36,906 bases of DNA, from the NCBI RefSeq assembly GCF_947305955.1, contig NZ_CAMZFB010000028.1:1-36906 (forward strand). Direction: 5' to 3'. Shown one piece after another: positions 23,070-31,116 of the stretch (position 1 is the first letter of the stretch; each line of letters starts with the position of its first letter). Below the pieces are notes generated by a model. It was not told where the DNA came from. It worked only from the letters and a program-made list of their open reading frames with translations, and made no database searches. The translations under genes were made by a program, and so were the position numbers. The DNA is from an uncultured Brevundimonas sp. GTDB taxonomy: Bacteria; Pseudomonadota; Alphaproteobacteria; Caulobacterales; Caulobacteraceae.

Positions 23070-23890
23070 GCCGGATCAGCGGACGCGCCATTCTGGCCGG
23101 TGTGGTTGGCCAGCCGATCGATCACAGCCTCAGCCCCGCCATCCATAACGGATGGCTGGATGCGGCGGGCGTGGACGGCACCTATGCGGCCTTTGGCCCC
23201 AAGGATGCGGACGGTTTCAACGCCCTTCTGAACGCGGGCCGTGCCGGACTGATCGCGGGCGTGAATGTCACCGCCCCGTTTAAGGAACAGGCCTTTGCCG
23301 CCTGTGATCGGGTGTCTGAGGCGGCGCGTCTGGTCAAATCGGCCAATATCCTTGTGTTCAAGGATGGCCAAATCCACGGCGACAGCTCCGATGGCCGCGG
23401 GGTCATCAATGCCCTGTCGGAACAGGCTCCGACGCTTCAAATCGAAGGGGCCAAGGTTGTGCTGTTGGGCGCCGGCGGTGCCAGCCGCGCCGCTGCGGGC
23501 GCCTTGGTCACGGCGGGGGCAAGGGTATCGGTACTCAACCGCACGAAAGAGCGGGCACAGGCTCTGGCCGATGATCTGGGCGGTCTGGTGACGGTCGCCG
23601 ACAGCGAGGCCGAGACCTATGACGCCGATCTGGTGATCAATGCGCTGAGCGTGCCGCCGACTTATGATGTGCGCCGCCTTAAGCCCACGGCGGTGGTCAT
23701 GGACATGACCTATAAGCCGCTGATCACTCCCTTCCTCCAGTCGGGTCGAAATCACGGACTGATGGTGGTGGATGGGCTGGCGATGCTGATCGGTCAGGCT
23801 GTTCCGTCATTCGAGGCCTTCTTTGCCCAGACACCCCCGTCGATCGACATCCGGTCCACCATCCTGACCCTGCTGGGAGAGGCCCGATGA
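23066..23890 (+). CDS. aroE: Shikimate dehydrogenase
   Basis: 274 residues from ATG 23066, overlapping the maf stop by 4 nt; the upstream extension to 23021 lies inside maf and is ignored. The substrate-binding HSLSPAIHN, the catalytic lysine in NVTAPFKE, the NADP-binding [18 protein letters not shown] with NRTKERA downstream, and the C-terminal [17 protein letters not shown] are all present. It reduces 3-dehydroshikimate in aromatic amino-acid synthesis. It is coupled by ATGA to coaE. Confidence 0.95.
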   Translation: MSRISGRAILAGVVGQPIDHSLSPAIHNGWLDAAGVDGTYAAFGPKDADGFNALLNAGRAGLIAGVNVTAPFKEQAFAACDRVSEAARLVKSANILVFKDGQIHGDSSDGRGVINALSEQAPTLQIEGAKVVLLGAGGASRAAAGALVTAGARVSVLNRTKERAQALADDLGGLVTVADSEAETYDADLVINALSVPPTYDVRRLKPTAVVMDMTYKPLITPFLQSGRNHGLMVVDGLAMLIGQAVPSFEAFFAQTPPSIDIRSTILTLLGEAR

Positions 23891-24519
23891 TTATTCTGGG
23901 CCTGACAGGCGGGATCGGCATGGGCAAATCGACCACCGCCGACGTCTTTCGTGAAGAAGGGGCCGTGGTTTGGGATGCCGACGCAGCTGTTCACCGTCTG
24001 TACGCCAAGGGCGGAGAGGCCGTCGCCGACATCGCCAAGGCTTTCGGGGAGGACGTCATCGTTGACGGGGCGGTGGATCGCCCGCGTTTGGCGGCGGTTC
24101 TGGGCAACGACGCGGCGCAGTTTGATCGGTTGAACGCGATTGTTCACCCCTTGGTCTTGAAAGACCGGATGTGGGCCCTAGGGACGGCCAAGGAAAAGGG
24201 TGTTCGCTTGTTCATCGTCGATATTCCCCTTCTGTTCGAGACGGGGGCCGACGCCTATGTCGATGCCACGGTGGTCGCTTCGGCGCCGGCAGACCTTCAG
24301 CGCGAGCGGGTTCTGGCCCGACCGGGCATGACGCCGGAGCGCTTTGAGGCCATTGTCGCGCGCCAGATGCCCGATGCCGAAAAGCGCGCGCGGGCCGACT
24401 TTATCGTCGAGACCGGAGAGGGTCTTGAGCCTGCCCGCCAAAGGGTCAGACAGATTGTCGCCACTGTCCTTGATCCGTCGTGGAAGAGCGCCCGCACGGG
24501 CCTTTTCTCGGATCAATAA
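23887..24519 (+). CDS. coaE: Dephospho-CoA kinase
   Basis: 210 residues starting at ATG 23887 with a 4-nt ATGA overlap with aroE. The P-loop [12 protein letters not shown] lies at residues 4-15, followed by [43 protein letters not shown] and the lid region [24 protein letters not shown]. It catalyses the last step of coenzyme A synthesis. The adjacent order aroE-coaE-dnaQ-secB is common in alphaproteobacteria. Confidence 0.95.
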   Translation: MIILGLTGGIGMGKSTTADVFREEGAVVWDADAAVHRLYAKGGEAVADIAKAFGEDVIVDGAVDRPRLAAVLGNDAAQFDRLNAIVHPLVLKDRMWALGTAKEKGVRLFIVDIPLLFETGADAYVDATVVASAPADLQRERVLARPGMTPERFEAIVARQMPDAEKRARADFIVETGEGLEPARQRVRQIVATVLDPSWKSARTGLFSDQ

Positions 24520-24536
24520 AGGGGGCAATACAGGGC

Positions 24537-25259
24537 ATGCGCGAAATCGTCCTCGATACCGAAACCACCGGCTTTGATCCCAAGTCCGGCGACCGCCTGA
24601 TTGAAGTGGGCTGTATCGAGATTGTCGACCTGTTGCCGACGGGGCGGACCTTCCACCGCTATGTGAACCCCGAACGATCCATCCCCGAGGATGCGATCAA
24701 GGTTCACGGCATCACCGACGAGATGGTCAAGGATGCGCCCATCTTCGCCAAGATGGCCGATGAACTGCTGGAGTTTATCGGCGATGCGCCCCTGATCGCG
24801 CACAACGCCAGCTTTGACCGGAACTTCATCGACTGGGAACTGCTGCTGGCCCACAAGCCGCAGACGGGTGAAGCGCGCTGGATCGACACCCTGGCCATCG
24901 CCAAGTCTAAATTCCCCGGCCAGCCCAATACGCTGGATGCCCTGTGCAAGCGCTACAAGATTTCGCTGGCCGACCGGACCTATCACGGCGCCCTGATCGA
25001 CGCCCGCCTTCTGGCCGAGGTCTATCTGGAGCTGAAGGGCGGCAAGGAGCGGACCTTTGATCTGGGCGGTGGTGCTGTCGCCAAGACCGGCGGCCCCGTT
25101 GTTCAGGGCCGTATCGAGTATGGCGCGCGCCCTCGCCCCCTGCCCTCACGCCTGACCCCGCAGGAAGACGCCGACCACCGCGCCTTTCTGGCCAAATGGG
25201 TCAAGGAGCCGGTGTGGACCCGCTTTGGTGTCGAGCCCGCGGCTAAAGAAGACGCCTGA
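24537..25259 (+). CDS. dnaQ: DNA polymerase III epsilon subunit (proofreading exonuclease)
   Basis: 240 residues from ATG 24537; a longer frame from 24480 overlaps the end of coaE and adds no exonuclease homology. The DEDDh exonuclease motifs are intact: Exo I with Asp7 and Glu9 (LDTETTG), Exo II in LIAHNASFDRNF and Exo III in HGALIDARLLAEVYLEL. The C-terminal tail after residue 180 would contact the polymerase alpha subunit. It lies 17 nt after coaE, and a terminator follows. Confidence 0.95.
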   Translation: MREIVLDTETTGFDPKSGDRLIEVGCIEIVDLLPTGRTFHRYVNPERSIPEDAIKVHGITDEMVKDAPIFAKMADELLEFIGDAPLIAHNASFDRNFIDWELLLAHKPQTGEARWIDTLAIAKSKFPGQPNTLDALCKRYKISLADRTYHGALIDARLLAEVYLELKGGKERTFDLGGGAVAKTGGPVVQGRIEYGARPRPLPSRLTPQEDADHRAFLAKWVKEPVWTRFGVEPAAKEDA

Positions 25260-25264
25260 CAAAG

Positions 25265-25295
25265 AAAAAGCCCGCCGCTTTCGCGACGGGCTTTT
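25265..25295. terminator. Bidirectional terminator between dnaQ and secB
   Basis: A-rich left arm then GCCCGCCGC, TTTC loop, GCGACGGGC and a T-rich right arm; one C-A mismatch interrupts the stem. It serves dnaQ (plus) and the convergent secB (minus). Confidence 0.8.
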
Positions 25296-25316
25296 CTATT
25301 TCCGATCCGGATGGGA

Positions 25317-25841
25317 TCAGGCCTGACCACCTTCGGCCGGCGAGCCAGCGATCTGCTGCTGGCGGGCCATGTAGATGGCGGCAAAGTCGATCGGATCGAC
25401 CATGAACGGCGGGTAGAAGCCGCCGTCAGCCGTGGCCTGGGCGATGATCTGGCGCGCGAACGGGAAGAGGTAGCGCGGGCATTCGATCAGCAGCATCGGC
25501 TCGACGTCTTGCGGAGCGACACCCGACAGGGCGAACAGACCGCCATAGACCAGCTCGACCTGGAAGACCGGGGTCTTGTCGTCGGTGGTGGCCTTGACCG
25601 AGATCTTGAGGTCGACCTCGAACAGGCCATCCGGACGGCCGCCGGCGTTCATTTCGACACCCATGTCGATCGACGGCTTGCCATCGATACGCAGGCTTTC
25701 CGGCGCCTTCGGGTTCTCGAACGAGAAGTCGCGGATGTATTGGGTGAGAATGCGGAAGCCCGGACCTTGCGGCTTGCCCTGAGCCTGATCGGCTTGCGGG
25801 TTCTGGCCGTTGGCGTCGGCGGGCGGCGTAGCGTCAGTCAT
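25317..25841 (-). CDS. secB: Protein-export chaperone SecB
   Basis: 174 residues from ATG 25841; the frame continues upstream to 25928, but the normal [20 protein letters not shown] start and the leader hairpin argue for the shorter protein. Family blocks are [89 protein letters not shown]. SecB tetramers keep preproteins export-competent and deliver them to SecA. It is divergent from the TimA-like gene. Confidence 0.95.
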   Translation of the reverse strand: MTDATPPADANGQNPQADQAQGKPQGPGFRILTQYIRDFSFENPKAPESLRIDGKPSIDMGVEMNAGGRPDGLFEVDLKISVKATTDDKTPVFQVELVYGGLFALSGVAPQDVEPMLLIECPRYLFPFARQIIAQATADGGFYPPFMVDPIDFAAIYMARQQQIAGSPAEGGQA

Positions 25842-25864
25842 TTGTGAGCCGTCTGAAGTGAAAG

Positions 25865-25884
25865 AAAAAAGCCCCCAAAGGGGC
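25865..25884 (-). terminator. Intrinsic-terminator-like hairpin in the secB leader
   Basis: On the minus strand GCCCC, TTTG, GGGGC is followed by T6. It ends about 24 nt before the secB ATG, so it would cut transcripts that start upstream of secB. The stem is only 5 bp. Either an attenuator or a chance structure. Confidence 0.5.
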
Positions 25885-26085
25885 GGTTGTATGGGGTCGC
25901 GGTAGCACGCGAAGACCATGGGTCGCAACGGTTGGACCGCTTGTGTGACCCTTGATTGCCTTGCGTATGCCCCTATCGCCCCCTAATCACAGTATAAACT
26001 TGTGCGCCGCCACCGAATTTCAAGGCCGCCTTCTTCAGGCCGGCTGGGGTGGCAGGTGCCGGATACATCGAGGATTACCCGCGTC

Positions 26086-26718
26086 GTGAACTTTCAGATC
26101 GTCCTGTTTGCAGTCATCGCAGCGGTTTTGCTGTTCGCGCTCTACAATGTTCTCGGCAAGAAGGTCGGCCGTCAGCCCGAAGACAATGTGAACAAGGCCC
26201 GCGCCACCATCATGACGCCCGGCTTGCCCAAGGGTGCCGAGCTGAAGCCTGTTCAGGCACCGGCCATCAATCCGGCCCTTGCCGCGGCGATTTCGGGTCT
26301 GAAAGAGCGTGATCCGGCCTTTGATCCGGTGCGCTTTGTCGAAGGTGCCCGTCAGGCCCATGAAACCATCGTGCGCGCTTACGCCGCCGGTGACCGCGAC
26401 GCCCTTCGTCCCCTGCTGACCGACAAGGTTATGGCCAGCTTCGACAAGGGCATCGCCCAGCGCGAGGTGGCGGGCCTGACCGAAAAGGTCGAGCTGGTCT
26501 CGCCTGCCCGTGCAGATATCGAACTCGCTACGGTCGAGGGCGATATGGCCCGCGCCCGCGTCCGCTTCCTCGCCGAAGTGCGCAGCGAACAGACCAACAG
26601 CGCTGGCGAAACCCAGACCGAAGAGCGCCGCACCGCCGAAATCTGGACCTTCGAGCGTCGTCTCGGCGCCAGCGATCCGAACTGGGCACTGGCCCGCGTC
26701 GAGGCGGCTACGGCCTGA
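26086..26718 (+). CDS. Tim44/TimA-like membrane-anchored protein
   Basis: 210 residues from GTG 26086, with AGGA 11 nt upstream; the longer frame from 26002 has a basic, non-homologous head. One N-terminal transmembrane helix (FQIVLFAVIAAVLLFALYNV) is followed by a linker and a C-terminal Tim44-like domain (about 85-205, with FVEGARQAHETIVRAYAAGDRDALRPLL and ERRTAEIWTFERRL). Bacterial TimA proteins resemble the mitochondrial import component Tim44 and localise to the inner membrane; their precise job is unclear. It overlaps mltA by one base and is divergent from secB, matching the aroE-coaE-dnaQ-secB-timA-mltA neighbourhood of alphaproteobacteria. Confidence 0.88.
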   Translation: MNFQIVLFAVIAAVLLFALYNVLGKKVGRQPEDNVNKARATIMTPGLPKGAELKPVQAPAINPALAAAISGLKERDPAFDPVRFVEGARQAHETIVRAYAAGDRDALRPLLTDKVMASFDKGIAQREVAGLTEKVELVSPARADIELATVEGDMARARVRFLAEVRSEQTNSAGETQTEERRTAEIWTFERRLGASDPNWALARVEAATA

Positions 26719-27878
26719 TGGCATCGGTGGCAGGGTTAGTAGGCGTGAAGCGTTTTCGTACCGGACTGTGGCTTGGCGCGGTGGCTGTCTTGATGGCGGC
26801 CTGCGTATCCAGCCCGAAACTGCCCCAGCCGCCCTATGGCCCGCCGGTACAGCCCCCCGTCTATAACCCGCCAAGCCAGCCGGTTCCGCCGGTGCAGCCC
26901 GCCCTGCCTCCGCAGGATGGCCCGCGCCCCTATGCCCTGCCGCTGTCGGCCCTGCCGGGTTGGGCCAGCGAGGATCATGCCGGCGCCCTTCGTGCCTATG
27001 CCGAAGGCTGCGGCGTAAAACGTGATGGTGCCCGTGCCTGCCAACAGGCCAAGGCCCTGATGGCGACCTATCCCGCCCCCTCCGCAGACGCGGCCAGACA
27101 GTTTCTGGAGCAGTGGTTCTATGCGGCGGAGGTCCGCAATGACGATGGCTCCAACGGCCTTTTGACCTCCTATTTCGCGCCCGAATATCCGGCCAGAGCC
27201 GTGCCGGATGCCGAGTTCGACGCCCCTGTCCTCAGCCGTCCTGCCAATCTGGCCTCGGTGGGGGATCGCCGCGCCATCGAAGCGGGATCGGCCCAGTCCT
27301 CGGCCTTGGCATGGATGCGGGCCGAAGACCTGTTCTTCCTGCAGATTCAAGGCTCAGGAAACCTGATCTTCCCTGATGGTACGCGTATGCGCGCGGCCTA
27401 TGCCGCTGATAATGGACAGCGCTTTGTCGGCATTGCCCGTCCGATGGCCGAGCGCGGCCTGCTGCCTCAGAACGGAACGTCGGGCGATGCCATCCGCGCA
27501 TGGCTGGCCCGTCATCGCGGGGCCGAGGCGCGCGAGGTGATGAACCTGAACCCGCGCTACATCTTCTTCACCGTGGCGCGGGACGATGGCCGTGAGGCCG
27601 TGGGCGCAGCAGGCATTCCGCTGACGGCGCGCCGCTCGATTGCTGTCGATCCTTCGCACTGGACCTATGGCGAGCCGGTATGGATCGAGGCCGATGGCGG
27701 CAATCTTATGGGTGCCCGCGGCAGCTATCGCGGCTGGGTGATGGCGCTGGATACCGGTTCGGCCATTCGCGGCCGTGTTCGCGCCGACCTCTATATGGGC
27801 ACGGGCGATGCCGCCGGACAGGAAGCCGGATCGGTCAGGCACCCCTTGCGGATGTGGCGCCTGACCCCCGTTCAATAA
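26718..27878 (+). CDS. mltA: Membrane-bound lytic murein transglycosylase A
   Basis: 386 residues from ATG 26718. GTG 26745 is an attractive alternative start because it yields a clean lipoprotein signal MKRFRTGLWLGAVAVLMAAC with lipidated Cys20; from ATG 26718 the same Cys is residue 29. A proline-rich linker follows. The MltA domain includes GLLTSYFAPEYPA, LFFLQIQGSGNLIFPDGTRMR and YAADNGQRF. The C-terminal 3D domain ends ALDTGSAIRGRVRADLYMGTG with its catalytic aspartates. It cleaves peptidoglycan to anhydro-muropeptides at the outer membrane. It overlaps the timA-like stop by one base. Confidence 0.94.
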   Translation: MASVAGLVGVKRFRTGLWLGAVAVLMAACVSSPKLPQPPYGPPVQPPVYNPPSQPVPPVQPALPPQDGPRPYALPLSALPGWASEDHAGALRAYAEGCGVKRDGARACQQAKALMATYPAPSADAARQFLEQWFYAAEVRNDDGSNGLLTSYFAPEYPARAVPDAEFDAPVLSRPANLASVGDRRAIEAGSAQSSALAWMRAEDLFFLQIQGSGNLIFPDGTRMRAAYAADNGQRFVGIARPMAERGLLPQNGTSGDAIRAWLARHRGAEAREVMNLNPRYIFFTVARDDGREAVGAAGIPLTARRSIAVDPSHWTYGEPVWIEADGGNLMGARGSYRGWVMALDTGSAIRGRVRADLYMGTGDAAGQEAGSVRHPLRMWRLTPVQ

Positions 27879-27885
27879 TGCTGTA

Positions 27886-29391
27886 TTAGCGGCGCTTCAG
27901 CCCACCCAACACACCGCGCAACAGTTCGCGGGTGAGGGTACTGCCCGCCTGACGCAACACAGACTTGGTCAGGGCCTCCATCGGCGTCTGGCGGTTGGAG
28001 GCGCGTTTTGCGGGCGCGCGCGTGGTCTTGGCCGCTTCCTTTTCGGCCTTTTCACGGGCTTTCTGGGCCTCGGCGGCGGCCTTGGTCTCCGCATCGATGC
28101 GCTGGGCCTGAGCCTTGCGGGCCTTCAGGATTTCCTCGGCGCTCTCGCGGTTGATGGCGGCGTCATAGGCCGTGCCAATCGGCGAGGACTGGATCACCTG
28201 GGCGCGCTCGGCGTCGGTCGCCGGACCAAGACGCGAATCCGGCGGACGGATCTTGGTCTGGGCCACCACCGTCGGTGCCCCCTTTTCATCTAGCAGTGAC
28301 ACCAAGGCCTCGCCCACGCCCAGCGCCTGAATGGCGTCTGCGGTATCAAAGGCCGGATTGGCGCGGAAGGACTGGGCCGCGGCCCGTAGTCCCTTCTGCT
28401 CGGCGGGCGTATAGGCGCGCAGGGCGTGCTGGATACGGTTGCCCAGCTGGGCCAGCACGCTGTCGGGAATATCGGCGGGGTTCTGGGTGACGAAATAGAT
28501 GCCGACACCCTTGGAGCGGATCAGGCGAACAACCTGCTCGATCTTCTCCAGCAGCCCCTTGGGCGCGTCCTTGAACAGCAGGTGTGCCTCGTCAAAGAAG
28601 AAGACCAGCTTGGGTTTGTCGGGATCGCCGACCTCGGGAAGCTGTTCGAACAGTTCCGACAGCAGCCACAGCAGGAAGGACGCATAAAGACGCGGGCTGT
28701 TCATCAGCCGCGTGGAGTCCAGCACATTGATCTGGCCGCGACCATCAAGTGCGGTGCGGATCAGATCGGTCAGACGCAGTGCGGGCTCACCGAAGAACGA
28801 CTTGGCACCTTGCTGTTCCAGTTGCAGCAGGGCGCGCTGGATGGCGGCGACCGACTGGGGCGAGACATTGCCGACCTCGGCACCAATGGTCTTGGCGTTC
28901 TCCGAGACGTAGGTCAGCAGCGAGCGCAGGTCCTCGAGGTCCAGCAGCAGCAGACCTTCCTTGTCCGCGACGTGGAAGGCGATGGACAGCACGCCTTCCT
29001 GTACGTCGTTCAGCTCCAGCATCTGGGCCAGAAGCAGAGGGCCGATGTCCGACACCGTGGCGCGGATCGGGTGGCCCTTTTGGCCGTACAGGTCCCAGAA
29101 TACCGTCGGCGCGGCCTTGCCGGTCAGGGTAATGCCCATCTTGGCGGCACGCTCTGCGAATTTCTCGGTGCCGCCATCCTGACTGACGCCCGACAGGTCG
29201 CCCTTCACGTCGGCGCAGAACACCGGGACACCGGCGTCAGAGAAGCTCTGGGCCAGAACCTGCAAGGTGACGGTCTTGCCGGTACCGGTGGCCCCCGCAA
29301 CGATCCCGTGGCGGTTCGCACGGTTGAGCAGCAGCTTCTGGGGCTCTCCGTCAAACGAGGCACCAACGGTAAACGACAGGCTTTCAGTCAT
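27886..29391 (-). CDS. HerA-like / DUF853 (YjgR-type) ATPase
   Basis: 501 residues from ATG 29391, with GGAG 8 nt upstream; the frame extends to 29505 without homology. Walker A is [10 protein letters not shown] near residue 33-42, Walker B is [12 protein letters not shown], and [52 protein letters not shown] match the DUF853 branch of HerA/FtsK-like ATPases. A charged Ala/Lys/Glu coiled-coil-like segment lies near the C-terminus. E. coli YjgR is of this type; its function is not established. The gene is convergent with mltA (7-nt gap) and divergent from the AI-2E-family gene. Confidence 0.88.
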   Translation of the reverse strand: MTESLSFTVGASFDGEPQKLLLNRANRHGIVAGATGTGKTVTLQVLAQSFSDAGVPVFCADVKGDLSGVSQDGGTEKFAERAAKMGITLTGKAAPTVFWDLYGQKGHPIRATVSDIGPLLLAQMLELNDVQEGVLSIAFHVADKEGLLLLDLEDLRSLLTYVSENAKTIGAEVGNVSPQSVAAIQRALLQLEQQGAKSFFGEPALRLTDLIRTALDGRGQINVLDSTRLMNSPRLYASFLLWLLSELFEQLPEVGDPDKPKLVFFFDEAHLLFKDAPKGLLEKIEQVVRLIRSKGVGIYFVTQNPADIPDSVLAQLGNRIQHALRAYTPAEQKGLRAAAQSFRANPAFDTADAIQALGVGEALVSLLDEKGAPTVVAQTKIRPPDSRLGPATDAERAQVIQSSPIGTAYDAAINRESAEEILKARKAQAQRIDAETKAAAEAQKAREKAEKEAAKTTRAPAKRASNRQTPMEALTKSVLRQAGSTLTRELLRGVLGGLKRR

Positions 29392-29522
29392 GGAGTATCT
29401 CCGATTGTCGCCTGCAGGCTGACGCGAGACGCCATGTGGGGCAAGAGCCAGTTTGGCCGATAGCGGAACTATCGGACATTTCAGAGATTGACCCTCCGCC
29501 CGCATGCCCGGAGATTGGCCCC

Positions 29523-30659
29523 ATGAAACTACCGCTAAGCTCGAACGTCGCTCTCGTCTCTCGAAACGCTATCGTGCTGGTCGCGGTGGTCGCGGCAGGG
29601 GCGTCGCTCTATTGGCTGCGGGATATACTGACGCCGCTGGCCATGGCCATCTTCCTGATGATCATGATTGCGGGCATCGAGCGGTGGCTGGTCAACAAGG
29701 CCCGCGTCCCGTCGCGCTTTGCGGGGGCGATGGCGGTCGCCTTGGTGGTTCTCGGCTTTATCGGCTCGATCTGGATCATTATCGACGGGGCGGCCAGCTT
29801 CTTTACCGACGCCTCGGGCGTGGCGGGCAGTATCGGTCCGCGGATCGACCAGATCAGCCGTGATGTCAGCCAGATCTTCGGTGTCGCCAATCCGCCGACG
29901 TTGCAGGACATGGTGGCGGGCATCGACCTGCGCGGCTGGCTGACCACCGCAGCGTTTCAGGTTCAGGGCGCGGCCTCGGGCGCCTTTTTCGTCCTGATCT
30001 ATCTGGGCTTCCTGATCGCCTCGCGTCAGGGCTTCAAGAAGAAGATCATCAACATGTTCCCCGACCGTGGCCGCCGTCAGGAAGCGGTTGAGGTGTTCGA
30101 GCGGGTCCGCGGCGGTGTCGAAGGCTATCTGTGGGTTCAGGCCGTCACGGGGGTGATGATCTGTTTCGTCGCCTGGATTTTGATGCGCGTCGTCGGTCTC
30201 CAGAATGCCGAGTTCTGGACCTTTGTGATCTTTGTCGTCGGCTTTATCCCGATCCTGGGCGGGGCCATCGCCGGTCTTGCCCCGCCGCTTTTCGCTCTGG
30301 TCCAGTTCGAGAGCTATGGGCCGGCCCTGATCCTGCTGATCGGCCTTCAGGTGGTGCTCTTCGTCGTCGGCAATGTGATCCAGCCGCGCATGCAGGGCGA
30401 CAACCAGAACATCGATCCGATTGCCGTGCTTCTGGCTCTGGCCTTCTGGGGCAAGATGTGGGGCGTGGCCGGTATGTTCCTGTCGACGCCGTTGGCGGTG
30501 ATGGCCATGGCCATCCTTGCGGAGTTCAAATCGTCGCGCTGGATGGCGGTTCTGCTGTCGGGCGACGGTAATCCCTACGCCGATACCGGAGAGTATCCCG
30601 AGCAGCGAAAGAAAGCATCGGTATTCAGCAGAGTTATGGAACGTATAAGACCAAAGTAG
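29523..30659 (+). CDS. AI-2E family transporter (DUF20 permease)
   Basis: 378 residues from ATG 29523, with GGAG 10 nt upstream. It has about eight membrane segments: three near the N-terminus ([57 protein letters not shown]), a periplasmic or cytoplasmic loop, then four or five from residue 150 on. The conserved [44 protein letters not shown] and [13 protein letters not shown] blocks define the AI-2E/TqsA family. Substrates are uncertain for most members; the name comes from autoinducer-2 export. A putative sRNA follows it. Confidence 0.9.
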   Translation: MKLPLSSNVALVSRNAIVLVAVVAAGASLYWLRDILTPLAMAIFLMIMIAGIERWLVNKARVPSRFAGAMAVALVVLGFIGSIWIIIDGAASFFTDASGVAGSIGPRIDQISRDVSQIFGVANPPTLQDMVAGIDLRGWLTTAAFQVQGAASGAFFVLIYLGFLIASRQGFKKKIINMFPDRGRRQEAVEVFERVRGGVEGYLWVQAVTGVMICFVAWILMRVVGLQNAEFWTFVIFVVGFIPILGGAIAGLAPPLFALVQFESYGPALILLIGLQVVLFVVGNVIQPRMQGDNQNIDPIAVLLALAFWGKMWGVAGMFLSTPLAVMAMAILAEFKSSRWMAVLLSGDGNPYADTGEYPEQRKKASVFSRVMERIRPK

Positions 30660-30692
30660 GGAAATGAACGAAATTTTTTCTTCGGTTGGACG

Positions 30693-30719
30693 TTGATTCG
30701 CCGCAATCGGTCCCTAAAT
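30693..30719 (+). promoter_or_regulatory. Possible RpoH-type promoter for the putative sRNA
   Basis: TTGATT (30693-30698), 14-bp spacer, CCTAAAT (30713-30719). It resembles the alphaproteobacterial heat-shock sigma pattern CTTGNN / CYTATNT with one mismatch in each half. The predicted start near 30727 falls just before the first hairpin. Confidence 0.35.
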
Positions 30720-30726
30720 AGACAAT

Positions 30727-30856
30727 CACACGACGCGGCTCCTCCCCTCCCCCTCCCCTCGGAGCCGCTCGTAAATGGCCGGCGCTTCCCCTCCCCCTCC
30801 TATAGCGCCGGACTGAGCAGGCCGTCGGACCCGGTTCGACGGCCTTGTTCAATTCT
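30727..30856 (+). ncRNA. Putative small RNA with twin C-rich (anti-SD-like) hairpin loops
   Basis: Three consecutive hairpins. Hairpin 1: GCGGCTCC (30735-30742) / GGAGCCGC (30761-30768), perfect 8 bp, with an 18-nt all-pyrimidine loop. Hairpin 2: CCGGCGCT (30779-30786) / AGCGCCGG (30804-30811), perfect 8 bp, 17-nt loop. Both loops begin with the same 14 nt, TCCCCTCCCCCTCC, although the stems differ in sequence. Hairpin 3: AGGCCGTCG (30819-30827) / CGACGGCCT (30837-30845), perfect 9 bp, followed by TTGTTCAATTCT as a terminator. CCUCC in a loop is complementary to Shine-Dalgarno GGAGG. Alphaproteobacterial CcsR/'cuckoo' sRNAs have this plan (known), so a post-transcriptional repressor is inferred. 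The transcript itself is unproven. Confidence 0.68.
30819..30856 (+). terminator. Terminator-like hairpin of the putative sRNA
   Basis: A 9-bp perfect stem, 9-nt loop and a moderately T-rich tail. It is the third hairpin of the candidate sRNA. Confidence 0.6.
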
Positions 30857-31116
30857 GGTCCCAGGGGATCGGAAAAAGGGGTACCCCGCAGTGCGTCAAA
30901 GCTGACCTAACGTTACTCGTTGATCGATGAACTGTGAGCATAAACGTGCAACTTTGCGGCTTCTTTGCGGAAGAGGTTTCAATAGGTGGGCTGCTCGCGC
31001 AACATTGTGCGGTGCACAAGGGTTTTTGGACGATTAAAGGCCTAGGAATAAGTATTTAGCGCGTTAAGGTGGGTTTCATCTGGTGGCCCGAGGGCCCCGC
31101 TTGATGAGATTCTGAC

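Larger units (their letters stand above)
30660..31116. other. 457-bp intergenic region between the AI-2E transporter and gdhZ
   Basis: Contains the putative two-hairpin sRNA (30727-30856), then about 260 bp that should hold the glutamate dehydrogenase promoter. In that second part I see a 10-bp palindrome GGGGTACCCC (30878-30887) and a short GGCC-CGAG-GGCC hairpin near 31086, but no clear operator or CtrA site. No ORF is credible. Confidence 0.6.

Noticed and set aside
26002..26085. Upstream start for the TimA-like protein
   Set aside because: It would add a basic non-homologous head before the membrane anchor; GTG 26086 fits the family.
30878..30887. GGGGTACCCC palindrome as a gdhZ operator
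   Set aside because: A single short palindrome 230 bp upstream with no second copy; not enough to call a site.
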